Shown: positions 1 through 13,137 of the stretch, piece by piece | Position numbering within the stretch: position 1 is the first letter of the stretch | Layout: each line of letters starts with the position of its first letter | Source of the DNA: Scortum barcoo | Taxonomy: Eukaryota > Chordata > Actinopteri > Centrarchiformes > Terapontidae | DNA length: 64,000 bases | Direction of reading: 5' to 3' | Assembly (NCBI GenBank): GCA_023238725.1 | Contig: CM041534.1 | Location: 2,618,449 to 2,682,448 of the forward strand | Program-made: the position numbers and the translations under genes | The notes under the pieces: model-generated | The model's database searches: none | What the model was told of the DNA's origin: nothing | What the model saw: the letters and a program-made list of their open reading frames with translations, nothing else

Positions 1-2667
1 TGAAATGCTTGATATTCAGGAGCATTAATGGAATTTCTTGATCCTGTCAGAAAAGATCACAAGTGCCTGGTTCGCCCATGCTTTTTAGGCCTTGCTGTGA
101 ATCAGCTCAGCGTACACGGCACTGTTGTCACGTGTGTGAGGGCATACTTCGGGTAAGTAAGTGCCTCAGATATTTGTCAGGATGCCAGACATAGGCGACG
201 AGTTTGTAACACGGTTGCTGGCCTCCAACGGAGGGGGCTTTGCAAGTGGGTCTGCTTAGTTTTCTGTGTCATAAAAAGCAATTTAGGTGGATTTCAGCAT
301 GACTCAGTGGTTTGTCAGGCATTTGTCATCATTATAACAGGTCACTCAAAATGGCCAGGCTGCAGCCTCAGAGCTGATCAGAGACTTAAGTATTAAGTTG
401 AGATTGTAAGTTGAGATAATCTATAATTTTAGCCCCAAAACCTTCATGAAGACTCAGAGTCAGTGAACCGTTGATATGAACATGACTGTCCACCAAACAG
501 CAGCACTTAGAGGACTTCAGTATTTTAATGTATTTTCAACTAGCCCTTCTGTGTTAAGGGATTTCCTGAATTGTCTTTGCTGTTAAAGACTGTAATTAAA
601 CTAAATTGTCAGTTTCTCAACATTAAACCTCACATCCTGTAAGAGAGCAGAGTCATTCCCAAAATGACCACGTTATCTACTCTGCCATTTCCTTTCACAA
701 GATTCCTCCATTTCCAAACTCAGACTCATATTTATACAGTAGTCCTGGGGCATGAGACTCATTGCAGCATTATTATATGGGATTTAACAAGCATTTAAAC
801 TGTCCTCTTTGTGTGTTAAAACATCTTAAAACAAAAAGAAAAAAGTCAAGCGAGAATTAACAACTGTGTATTTTAGCTGCGACAAGAACATGAATATGGC
901 CACATTCATTTTCATTGTTCACTGTGAATTACTTATTGAGAAAAAAATGCAGAAAGGTCAGAAAATTAAAGTGAAAAATCAAAGCATGAGTAATTAAACA
1001 ATCATTTTTAACTCTCCCTCCTTTACTCTCTGTAACATAATGATCTATTCTGTCTTAGTTAAAATGATGCAGCAGAACCAGAAATATGTTATTGTTTTTA
1101 ATTCTTTCATCAGATTATACACAGTTCACATGTCTTGTAAACAGTCTTTACTGTAGTCCTGTAAGTATAATGACAAAATAAAACCTGTGAGCAGATAAGG
1201 TGGTTACCCCTGCGGCTCGACAGAAAATCCTAACTGTATGTAATCACTGTTGAAACTTGAAATCAGCTTGGAACGATGCTGAAGGAGCTGTCTTACCAGA
1301 GAGCACCAGCAGAAGACTTTCTACGCTTGAAAAAAGGTCAACCTTTCTAAGAAAGAACTACCTGTTCTTCAGGTGCATGTCTACTTTCTTGATTGCTTGC
1401 AGTCTGTGTCTCGTGTTGCTCCTCTATAAAAATAAAGCCACATCTCAAAGTTTTATTCTGGAACCCAAGAATACAGAGAGCACAGATGTGCGCTTCCTGA
1501 AATATTCAACATACAAAAGCAAAGAGCCAACAAATAATTTATTGAAAAAATAAAAAACAACAAGCAGAAAGCAAGAGAACAAAAGCCATTTAGTCGGCAG
1601 GGGTAAGGTTTACAGCATGCACACAAGACCTCACAATATGTGTGTGTGGGTGGTGAACAAGAGAGGAAACACACAACAGGCCACCAACTTCTGCACCCAT
1701 CACACTCCACCCCAAAGTTGAAACAGGAGCATCCTCACATTCATTGATTCTGGTTCGATCTGGTTTGAGCTAGAACAATGATCTATGATGATGAGCTTCC
1801 CACCCCACTTTCAGAGGGAATCTGTATCTCTGTGCCGACGAGTGTCTTTCAACGGCCCCCCGTCCAGCCAGCCAGTGTAATGAATCCCCCGCCTGTGCAC
1901 CCACCCCTCCGCCCTTCCTTTCCTTCGCCAAGGATCACTCATGCAGAACTGAGCGACTGTACAGTTTTATCTCAGATCATCAGCACTCAAGATCATCAGT
2001 GTTCACATCTGTGGGCAGCTTCCTTTGGGGTGATTGTTAGCGTGCTAACGTTACTCGGTGAGGAGCTCCATTCTGCACTGAGATATGAGCTCTGAAGGAG
2101 TGCTGCGGTATGCTGGTATCCAACCTAAAGGTCCCAGTCACATCCAAGTACAACAGTCCTTATGAATAGTCCTTATGTATCCTGTTTTTACTCTGGTGAG
2201 CACACTTCCACAAAATTCAGTGTAGCCTGAATATAACTCACGAGGGGTTGGGGGGGGGGGTAGTTTAGTCACTACAGTTTCTAATTGATGGAATTTTCTG
2301 CTCACTGTGACTAATGTTCACTTGGAAATAGTTATAGTTATTTTTTCTGACAACTGAATCATACCTCATCTATGCTGTATGATTTCGGCAGCCAAAAAAG
2401 GCAGAGGTAAACTCTGTGAGGTTAGGATTTCTTTACTTGATCAAGTACCAGATGTGTGCAGGTTTTTGGTTTGTATGTTTGCTGGTAACATCAGAATGTG
2501 CATTGTAATCTGCTCAGTGAAATATTCCTGTATTTTTAACAATTGGAGAAAAAAAAGATTCATTTGGAAAAATGTTTTTTTTTTCTTATTATTTTCATAC
2601 GTGTGTGGTATTAAACTTTAAAGGACATAGTTTTTCGAGAAATCGTGAAAATACTGAACAAGACTGC

Positions 2668-2670
<3 letters not shown>

Positions 2671-2701
<31 letters not shown>
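2671..2701. repeat. (TA)n microsatellite
   Basis: About 15 uninterrupted TA units follow an AT-rich stretch. Probably length-polymorphic. Confidence 0.95.
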
Positions 2702-2706
<5 letters not shown>

Positions 2707-2760
2707 CCATGCTCAGCATGAAGAAAACACAGAGCATTTATGTTTGACGTAAGCAAGAGA

Positions 2761-3236
2761 CAGCAGGTGAGTGAGGTCGCCAGCTGTCCTCTATTCTTAC
2801 CATGAAAGCACTTTGGAACTTAGCCACTGTTTCCCGGACAATGGCAGTAGGTTGCACTGTAACTGTACAGCACACCTTTACTTCCTGTGTGACTGTACAC
2901 GTGGTTGCATAGTTGTCGTTAGAGTCGGGAGAAAGAATGGGAGGCAGGAAATGTTGGGCCGTACAGCCGTCTGATGCCTTTGTCTGGTATTTCCCATGGA
3001 AACCCATCAAGGATTCCTCCCGAGCAGGTGATGGGAGTGCGGCTCCAGCAGGGGGGTCAGCAGCAGGAGCCTCAGATGGTTTCCCACCCCAGCTGTTGTT
3101 TAAGCAACATTCCCAGTCCCACAGCTCAGCTAGCCTGTGCAAACCATTTGAGTCCACGGAGTATGCCTTTATGCACATTTGTTGTCTGAGGGGGCTGCTT
3201 GTTGGCAAATTCTTGCTTGGATATCGGACACGTTGA
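2761..3236. other. GC-rich block open in several frames
   Basis: One 168-codon frame on the minus strand (2738-3244) overlaps plus-strand frames of 107, 71 and 67 codons. None shows a recognisable domain, and there is no convincing pair of splice sites that would make one of them an exon. The block stands out by base composition from the AT-rich flanks. It could be a conserved regulatory block or an old retained sequence; I do not call it a gene. Confidence 0.3.
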
Positions 3237-5510
3237 TGTCTCAATATTTATTTTTGTTTTTTTGACATCGTAGACACATAATGTTCATAACCAACTGTCT
3301 GTTGAAATGAAAAACAGTGATGATTTATTCACAGTTAAGTGTCTTGCAAAATGGAATTTGGAAGCCTGTTTTCAGTATGTGGCTTATGAATGCAGGCGTC
3401 TCCACCCTTATAATTAGGAGTTATTTCAGAGATTGGAATAAACACGCAGCAAGATACAAAGTTGTATGTTTATGTAGTTTGAATTCTGTGAGAAGCCATG
3501 TAGTTTTAGTAATTTTTTTTTCCATGTTTTTTAATTGCAGCTCTCTAAAATTCGATCTTGCTCATGATTTAATTACCTAGAACTATACTGTATATAATTG
3601 CTTATCCTGTAACTGACACATTCCAGCAAGTATGTACATCAACCAGAGAGAGCTTTTCAAATGGGCTCCTAAACAAACACACAGGAGAAAGTTGTGTCTC
3701 TTTTTCTAAATGATCATGCCCTTGTGCTATTACTTTCTCCATTTCTCCAGTCTTGAAAATGCAGGGACCACTGAATGACCCCTCTGCCCTCAACCACGCC
3801 TGCCTGTCAAAGCTCATTTCACCTGTGACCAGTCATCCCCACACGGTCACACACTTTTGGCGACCTTAAATTCTGCACTCCTCCTCATGTACTCCACATT
3901 AGTGCTTACTAAGGAACAATGAAACAGTCAGAATTGCTTCCCACAGCATTATACAACATGCAGGCCAGTTGCCATAGTTGGTGAGGGGCTGCTTTAAAGG
4001 AAATCTTTGTCAGAGAGTAAATCTTTGTAGCACTGACTTGTCTGACCCTTGACTTTTTGCTCGACCATGCTGATTGACTTGAGACTTGACAAAGTCAGCA
4101 GGCGAGTGCCTTTTGTCTGATAATGTACATATTAAAATGTAAGTAACAATCAAATGCTGAGTACACTGCACACTTTAAAACTCCCTTATATTGTATTTCA
4201 CTTAAACAGCACCTGGAGCTTGTTAGATGGGATTGATACCCTGATTTAAAACTCTCAGCTTTTAGTGCTGGAGACTTTCACTGCAGGGTTGTGCTGAATC
4301 AATTAGCATATTTATGTTTCTTAGAATATAGGTAGGTTAGCGTGAGAGCTACAAGTCGTCTGTTGAAAAAAACAAACATTATGTAAGTATTGGAAAATAA
4401 ATTAGAGCTCTAAATTCCCAGTTTTATTGCTAGTACAGCTGAGAAAAGAGGCTTTCTGAAAGGATTGTCTCCATCAGTGACCAGAGATGCATCATGGCAA
4501 TGTAACCATCATGCTTCTGTGCATGTATACTTAAGCTACACAACATGGCCTTTGTTCCGTAGGCCTGTTAAAAGGCTGAGCTGTGGGAGGCCACTGTTTT
4601 ACAGAGTAGACCGTAGAAATACTGGGATTTGTCCCGTGCCTGGTGTTTCAGACCTGATAGCATCTTGATGACTGAGCTGAATGCTGCTGGGAGGCCCTAT
4701 TATGAAGACTTTATAAGCTGCCATCTCACACATTATGCTCTTGAGTGCCACAAATGTGGAGCTACACAGTTTAAGACATGAGTGAATTTGGCTACACTCT
4801 TGTTGTGTGTGTTTAATGCACTGTTACATCTGTCTGTTGGCATTCAAGCGTAGTTGGTTTGTGTAATTTAGTTACAATGACCTTAAATGAGATGGCTGCC
4901 AGTGCAGATGCATTAAAAAAACCCTGAACTGTCCATGAAGTGGAGGCATGCAGGTTGGGAATACAAAACTCATGAAAGCAGCTCAGAATAAATGTCAGCA
5001 GAGACATGTAAAAAGTTAGCGCATCCCTAAAGGCTGTATCACAAAAAAGCACCCTTTCAGTTCAGCTCTTTTCAGCCCTCAGCGGGCATCCTTGGAGCAT
5101 GCAGGAAGTGAGGCAGATTAAACCTTTTGGACCTGCTAAGTCAACACGTCTCTGCTGTGTGGTGTTGTATTATTGTTCAGTTGTCAGTTGAGCCTTAGCT
5201 CATCGTGGTCGGCTATGCTCACCGTCCACACACTCAACAATAAGTGCTTATCTCTGCAGGCTGGGGCAGAGTGGCTCAGCTGCCCCCCATCTCCCTGTCA
5301 GTGTGCCGGCCAAATGAGCATTATTAGGAACTGCTGGCTGGTCAAAAAAAATAGACCCATGTTAATATCCCAGCATCCAGATTAGCCTGATATCTGCAGA
5401 TGTGAGTGTTTCCAGATCTTTATATGTTGCAGAGGAATTATTGGTTAATCCTTTGTGGTGTGCTGATGGAAAGCTTTAGAAAAGGGTGAATATTTCTATT
5501 AAAGAGCAAA

Positions 5511-5538
5511 TGTGTGTGTGTGTGTGTGGGGGGGGGGG
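5511..5538. repeat. (TG)n followed by poly-G
   Basis: About nine TG units run directly into a run of 11 G. Simple repeat. Confidence 0.9.
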
Positions 5539-5821
5539 TTAAGTATACAGTGTGGGGGAGGTTTTGGTGTGTGTGGTGAAAGGACAGACAGCAGAATGTT
5601 ATCCAGGGATTTACCACCATGTATTATTATCTGACCGGTTCATTGTTGACTGGCAGGGACTATATAGGTTAATGCACAGTAGCAATGGTCAGTTATAAAA
5701 GCCTGCTGAAGGCTTGAGTGATCGGTTTAAAATGGCGTCACAATCAGTGGACTTGTGGAATCATGAAATTATACAACCCATAAGCCACTGCCATGGCCGT
5801 ACAAATGTTTATTTTCATCAT

Positions 5822-6310
5822 GCTTGAAAAAGGCCTGTGTGGAAATTGCATTCCTAATTAGGATTAAGGAAGGGGTCAGGCAGCCTGGACTAGAATGTGA
5901 AGCATTTGCAATGAGCGCCGCTGATGCCATCTGTGCAGAGTGTGGTGAGGAGCTAATTCTGGCACTGAGTGTGGCGCGATTTAACACAGATTTTTGTGCT
6001 AGCAACTCCAATTTAAGCACAGAATTTGATTCTGCATCCCGAAAAACTGTTGCAGCGGGTTGAATTAGGCCCCCTACCTCCTCCTGTTAGATCTCCCTTT
6101 AAGCTGATGCCATGGAGCTCCCCAATTCATGTGGACACCCAACATGTGTGGCATGTCAGATTGTTCGCATAACAGAGATGCTGCGCCAGGGGAGGCCCGC
6201 GCACCCTCTTGGCCTTATGCTTCGATCTGTTTTGACAGGGCGTTCTCACTGTCTCCCTCAAGAGGCTGACCTGGGCAAGAAAAATGAGCGGCCAATTATT
6301 TCATCATGAA
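5822..6310. promoter_or_regulatory. Candidate conserved regulatory block
   Basis: This block is moderately GC-rich and carries homeodomain-type TAAT cores, including the perfect palindrome TCCTAATTAGGA at 5852-5863, and further TAATT and TTTAA motifs near 5950-6020. Short frames are open on both strands (79, 83 and 65 codons) without any protein signature. The dense homeodomain sites in low-divergence-looking sequence are what developmental enhancers often show, but conservation cannot be tested from one sequence. Confidence 0.22.
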
Positions 6311-9300
6311 GTACGGTCGCGGTTTCCTTGGGTGATAGGGAGATCTACTGCTGCTTACGCTTCTTACCTGGGAGGGATCCCAATTACCAGACTGCAGGGG
6401 CTCTGGCTGGTGCTGACAGCCTCTATAAATAGTGCCAGGGCATGTGAATGCTAACCTGTTCTCCCTTTAGCAAGGAAAAGTTCATGATCGTAGGATGTAA
6501 TTGTCCACATCATCATTAAACCACAGAAATCCAAAACCAACATAGCATCTGTCATGTATCACCACTTGTAGGTTGGTTATCTCTGCTCTAGACAGACCTT
6601 GTTTTAGATGAACACAGAGTATGTTTTTTTTTTTTTGTTTTTGTTTTTTGAAACACCATAAAATTACACGCTAAATATAAATACAAAGGGTTTGTGATGT
6701 TTTTCTAATGGTGTTTAGGTTCCTATATTTTGATCATAAAACAGTGCAGAGATCATTGCACAGGTGACAGACACAGTCATGCTGCTAATAATTCATGTTC
6801 GACAGTGAGAGAAGGGGGCACAGTGTTTCAGCAGAGAGTGCAATACTGGAATTACACCGCATCTCAAATATAACTCTATGGAGTATCATGTTTTCCATGA
6901 GGATGTCCTGACCGGATCTTTGCTCAAGAGATTTCAGTCTGCACTTCTACGATGCATGTGGTCAGTGGTTATTGTGTCTTTAGTCACAATACCCATCAAC
7001 CATTGTTCTGCTTAATTAAGCATTCATTCACTCCTACTGCCTGAAACTGTGTCACAAAACAAAGGTCTCCACTGGAATGCATGGTGGCTGGGACCATGTG
7101 AAGAGGCAGTGTGACACCAAACAACAGTACTATTTTTATACAGCAACCAGGATCTGCCCTGATCTCAGGGCCAAGCTGTTTCACATGACTTAATGAATGA
7201 ATAATATTGTCGCTGAAGATCATTCAGTGAATATCAGTCTCTATTAAATGCTTTATTGTGAGGAGCAGCTTTGGCATCATGAGAGGATACTCGAATAAAG
7301 AACGGCGGCCTCGTGTTTTAAAAGAGCTTGCACACCTGCCGTTTATGTGACACTTTTTGAGAAGTGCGAAAGTTCTCTGCAATGTGCAGCAGTGTTACAG
7401 CATGTAATATGATAATAAAGGGATTCAGATCATTAGAATTCTATAAAAACAGTATTGTAATAGTCCACTTTTCCTCTCTAAACAACTGAACAAGTTTTAA
7501 AGAGATTGTTTATTCCAACTACAATTTCTTGTTGTAATTGTGTTAGGAATAACTGTGAAATAGATAAACTTAGCTTGAGATAAAGAAGTTGAGTGACAGT
7601 CTGAATATAGGAGTATTTTTAGACATATGTGCATATTTTCTAAACAGACATTTACTGAGTGTGGGATGTGTGAAGTGCTGGCTCAAACAGTGACTGGCAT
7701 CGTGGCAAGTGAAAGGCACTCGGTGTAAGGTGGAAGGGGAAAAGTTGATTTTCCTACTCTGTGGTCCAGTCCTGTGAGCTAGTCGCACTTAGCTTTAGGT
7801 CAAAGTGAGAGCAGGCCAGATGTAGACGCTAACACTGACACAAAGTGACAGGTTCCCAGGCATTCAGTGACACCATCGGCTCCTCCTATACCCCCTCCCA
7901 TCCTCTCATTGGCTCAGGCCTAGCACTTGACCCTGCCTGGATCAGAGGGCTCACTAGCAGCAAGGCACATGGTTGCCCAAGCCTTACCGGGCTCACAGAT
8001 CAGGGCCTGCAGCAGTCTCATATGTAAATGCAGAATAAATGAATACGCAAGGAGCCCTTGTGGGGAAGGCTGAACCGTGTTTCAGTACACCTGGAAAAGA
8101 TAGGATGCATTTGAATCAACTCCTGATACCAGGATACAACTTTTAGTCAGACAGAATAAGTTTATCCACCAGGGGTAGGATGGTTGGTGGAAATAAGAGG
8201 CTGTCTGGGACATCACCCTGAATCCAGGATAAACGTGAACAGCGTGATTTTTGTGAGTCCTCCCCGCTTCATTTAATTTAAATGCGGCCTTTTAAATAAT
8301 AAAAATGAACTTTGTTTATTCCATTATGTACACTCTCCTTTGTACATGTGTGTGTCTCTCCTTTAATTGAGCTTTTTACTTTGCTCCTGTGCTTATTAAA
8401 GCTGATTGTATGCGGACCACTTAGCATTCTGAACACGTTAGTCTGACCACTTTCATCTCTGAACATTATAATTCTGCAGGCTGTATGCCACTTGGCCACA
8501 GGAAGAAGCACTGTGACTGGGTTAATCCACCCAACATGCTGGACGCTGCACTCTGTAAAAGGAATATTTTTGTGTGTTGGGAAATATGCTTATTCGCTTT
8601 CTTACCGAGTTGGGGAGAGATACCACTATAATGTCTGTACCGAAACACAAAGCTACCGCAAGCAGCCAGTTATCTTAGAGTAGTACACAGACTGGGAACA
8701 AGGTGAACGATGTGCCTGCCAGCATCTCTACAGCTTGTTAATTAACACGTTAAATCTTGTTTTTTTATTCTCTAGAAAAAACAGTGCAAAAACAACTATT
8801 TGTAATCTTTACCAAAATTTTTATATTTCTTTATATAATTAAAATATTTTTTAAATAGTGGTTGATGTTGACCAACCACATCAAAGACGGAAACCTGTTT
8901 CCAACTCCTTACAGGGAACCTTTCAAACTATGACCCAAATAGTGGACCACTCCACCCCTGTTCAGCATGTGATACATTTAAATGGAAGTTTAATATAGCT
9001 GCGTATTTTACATACACTTGAAGTTTGCTGCTCCCACAGTGGCAAGCTAAAACGTGGTGACATTTTCTTAGCAGCTGAAGGAGCATCTGACTCTTTTATA
9101 TGGCTTTCCTTTATTTTAATAACTATCCATGCACTTTTTCCTGGACTTTATCCTTTAAACACAATTTTGGATGTCAGATTGACAATTCTTTGACTCATGT
9201 AACACAATATAGACTACTAACATGGCAACAAAAATGGCTTATGCTTGTGCCTTAGATCATTGTGTAGTTCAGCTCAAGCTCGGAGAAGCAAAAGTCTGTT

Positions 9301-12300
9301 GTTGAAAGCTCCTATTTGTAATATAAAAAAGACTAACCAATAGAAGGGGATTTCCCCAGTCAATCAAACAAAGAGATTACTCATCCTGAAATCTTATCAT
9401 GTTTTATTTCATCTCATGAATAGTGTCCCTGTGGGAATCTGAATTGTCCATGAGTTTCTACATTGCTATCACAGCACACAGACACCACGGAGGTAAAAGT
9501 AGGTGTGAGTGGGGGAGTTGGACACACACTTTGAGTCTGACACTGGTGGATGGCCACAGCTGTTACAATACAACCTGGGGTCTGGTCTCCCTGCCAGCCC
9601 AGCCCTAAAACCTGCCTCCCCTGTTGTCATTGTGTCATGAGAGTACTGTTTTCATGGTAGAAGACTTCTGAGGACTGTTAAGTGACTTTCTCCCACAGCT
9701 ACAAAAACAGGTGGGATCCTGTCTGGTGCTAGTCACAGGTGGGAGGAAGGGAGCCGACAAGTAAGACAGAAAGGGAATCCAGTTACTATGGAAATATCAC
9801 CAATATTGCTATGGGAACTGGAGCACCACAGCATGCTTTGTCTAGGATCTAGCTGTAATCGTCTCTCAGAAAGAAGCTTATGGTAATATGTGATGCTCTT
9901 ATGAATTAATTTGTCAGGCTTTGTGTCCCAGCTGACATCATAGACTTTTATCAAATGGAAATTAGCGTCTCCTCAGGGTAAAGCATGCAAGACATGAGAG
10001 TGCTTCAGCAATACACTGTTTTCAACTTTGTGCTTGCCTCCAGTCAGTGTTACAGAGTATGGCTTGAATATCTTTAATTAAAGGGCAGTTTCACTAATGA
10101 TTCACAAGCCCATCATTTTCTTTAGAACTTGGCCTGATATAATATTCCACATGAAGACTAAAGGACCACTAGATACTTGATACATTGCTATGATTACAGT
10201 GAATAATCATTGTAATGTTTCTGAATGTAAAATAACAAACACCAGGGTCTCTAGGCCATAGTTTTCCATGTTTTTATATATTATTTTTTATTTTTAATTC
10301 AGTTGTCCACACCATTGGCATTGTTTTATTCCTTGCTCCTTTCAACTTTTCCTTTAGACGTGAGCCTTTCCTGGCTTGGCTGTATTGTGCTCGGGGCACA
10401 CATTGAACTTTTGAGTTCGTGAGTGCAGTGCCAAAAACTCACATAAACATTTACACCCCTTAAAAGATGTTGTGTGTGCTTTCAGCAGAGAAATCCCAAC
10501 AGAGACTCCTTAAATGGATGTACAAGTGAAAGCCCCCAGGAGACCTGGTAACCTTTTAATACTGCATGAATGGTGAAGGGTAGGTCTTTATCCATCTCTC
10601 TGAGCCTCCTAAAGGAGCAGGTCATCTAGTCATCCTCAAGGGCTTTAATCACAGGAGGAATCTAATCATTGTAAGTTAAACATCTTCAGGTTTGTATGAC
10701 TTATATATGGCATCCTGCACACAATTTCTAACTTTATTTTGCACTAAATGACAATTCAATCAATAAGAAAACAATGGCGGATTAATCAATGATGACAGTA
10801 ATTGTTAGTGGTAGCCCTGTATTAACCTGAAGATCGTATCTATTTTTCCAAGTTGTGTGGACATAACCAGTGAAAACTGTCAGTCTTGTTTGTAAGTGTC
10901 CAAAAATAGATGTGTTGTATCAAAGTGAATACTTTGTGAATACTTTTCATTTGATTATTAAGGTCTCATAACCTACTATAACACAATTTTACATCGCTAA
11001 TTACCTCATTGTTTGCTTGCTTGGTGTTTTCTTGTTGACTTTGTTTAGCTTTTGATGTGATGATGAACACGTTTCTGGCCCCTTTTTTGTTTGTTTGTGT
11101 TGCCAGCTTCCTTTATTTAGAGGCTGTGGATAGAGGCTGCAGAGTAGCAGAGGGGGATGTGTTCATGAACCTCTGCTCCACAGCATTTATATTCTCCATT
11201 TCTCCACCACAGCACTTGAGCGTGCTTTCACTCCTCAGCGGCCATTGGTGTTTGCTTCCATGGTCTGTTTAAATTGGAAACATTGTCTTGAATATGTATC
11301 AGTGGTATCTAGGCCATGTTATTCATGTAACATTAGCAACATGCAGTGTGTATGTAACATGTATGTTCCCATATCCATGCACCTGCCTCCACACGTGGGT
11401 TTGTATGCACATGCTCATCTGCCTCACTTATATAAGGTGAGATATCCTTAATGTAACGTGGAAAATGTGTGACACAGACAATATATTCTCTGTTGTTGTC
11501 ATTTTTATAAACTGTTAAAAATATATCATTTGGAGGGAATGGCCTTGGAGATGTCAGCGGTTAGTATGACAGGCTGGTGAGGGAGCAGGAGAGTGTTTTA
11601 TTGAGATGACCAGTCATTTCTGTGCCACTGGGGAAGAAATGAATTGCTCAATCTGCACTCAGTGAACAGACAGCACTCCTCTTTGGGAAATCAATTGAAT
11701 CCAGCAATGAATAGAATGAATAATAAAAGAATATAATGAGGCTCGAGGTTGGTGATATCTGCAGCTCCTTTACTCACACAAAGTAAGTCAGACTCAGCTG
11801 ACAGGCTCCATGCAACCAGTTCAGTTAGAGTACGTGAAGAGTTTCCAAACAGCAACTGGTTGATAGTCAGTGAAACTGCGTGTGTACTTTGATGTCTGAA
11901 CTACCAAAGGGGCGTGGGAATATTCTCCACAGGCACGAGGCAGATGCTCCACAGGGAACAGCACTAGGTTGCTTAATTGAACCTTTCTATTTATGATACC
12001 GACTTCACCTCTCTGGATTCACCGAGCAGCAGTGCAGGAAACAAGCACGGTTTCCCAGGGGAAGCTACAGAAAAAAGGAGGGATTCATTACACGGTGCAG
12101 GCATCAGGAAATACCCAGCTCTTCTGCGCCTATTGTATTATTCAGTGATGTAAAACCTGGGGGGGTTTATGAGGGCATTACACTAAGATTACAGAGAAAA
12201 CCCTTCACCCAGAATGGGTTGGCAAGGAAGATTAAAAAAATAACTTTGATGCAGATTTGCAGATTGCCAGATCTCACACAGCTGTGTCCAGCCAAGAAGG

Positions 12301-12875
12301 AATAAACAGAGAAGCGAGACAAATGAAATCCATGGCATATGTAGGTCACTGAGCACCGGTATGGTTGAAAAAAAGCTAATCACACACACCTTACACACAG
12401 ACCCGGTCATGTACTGCTTAGCTGTCGTGTGTCAGAAAGTAAAAGTAAAAGTTGTGTCCCACTTTCAGAATGACCACACACACGAAAGATAAACAACATG
12501 TCGCCTCCACTGGTTCGAGAGTTGAGGGCAAGACCTGAGAGGCTATACAAGGAGAGCAGAACACAGACAGGATGAGCGGGACACGATCAGGGAAGGATGC
12601 GTCAGACAGGCTGGAGGAGAGATGGGAAACGCCGCTCTCATATCACACTGTCAGCACTTCCTGAGCTTTCATCGAGCTCAGATGCTTTTCTGGACAGTCC
12701 AGCTGTTTCTTGTTGTTGCCCAGTTAAAAAGATGCAAGCTTTGCTGAAAGGATACCCAGAGGGTAGCAGTGGTTTAATTGATTGCTCAAATACTCAGGGG
12801 GATGGTTATTTAAATCCAACCCAAAGTTACACCATTCTTATGCTGTGTTTGTTATGTAGCTATTTTCATTCATAG

Positions 12876-13137
12876 ATTATTCTGCCAATTAATTGATCAA
12901 TTGTTTCCTATATAAAATTATAGAAAACTATGAAAAAACATCTTCTGGAGTCTGTTAAAACCCAAACATGAACATTTTATTATAGTAGAATATAATAGAG
13001 CACTGTATATAAAACTGTGAAAATATCCACAAATTCTGCTTGAAAAAATACTCACATGATTAATTGATTATCAAAATAGTTGCTGATTTCATTTTCTGTT
13101 GTTTGGCTAATGAATTTATTGTCTCAGCTCTGCAAAT
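12876..13137 (-). mobile_element. hAT-like MITE relic, reverse orientation
   Basis: The right end reads, on the reverse strand, as the familiar start AGAGCTG...ACAATAAATTC followed by a TCGATTA-like AT-rich stretch and 'AACTATTTTGATAATCAATT'. This is the widespread fish MITE that begins TAGAGCTGCAAC. The internal part (12920-12975) also fits the family's interior as I remember it. A second, shorter copy in the opposite orientation lies in vps26b intron 5. The family assignment rests on recall of the consensus, not on a search. Confidence 0.6.

Noticed and set aside
1257..1553. 98-codon frame with a hydrophobic stretch resembling a type II membrane anchor
   Set aside because: AT-rich, no homolog recognised, no promoter, and no following exon; a hydrophobic run arises easily in T-rich frames.
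11057..11272. Frame starting MMMNTFLAPFLFV as jam3 exon 1 signal peptide
   Set aside because: The only phase-compatible break uses GTGTTG, a poor donor, and there is no promoter-like sequence upstream.
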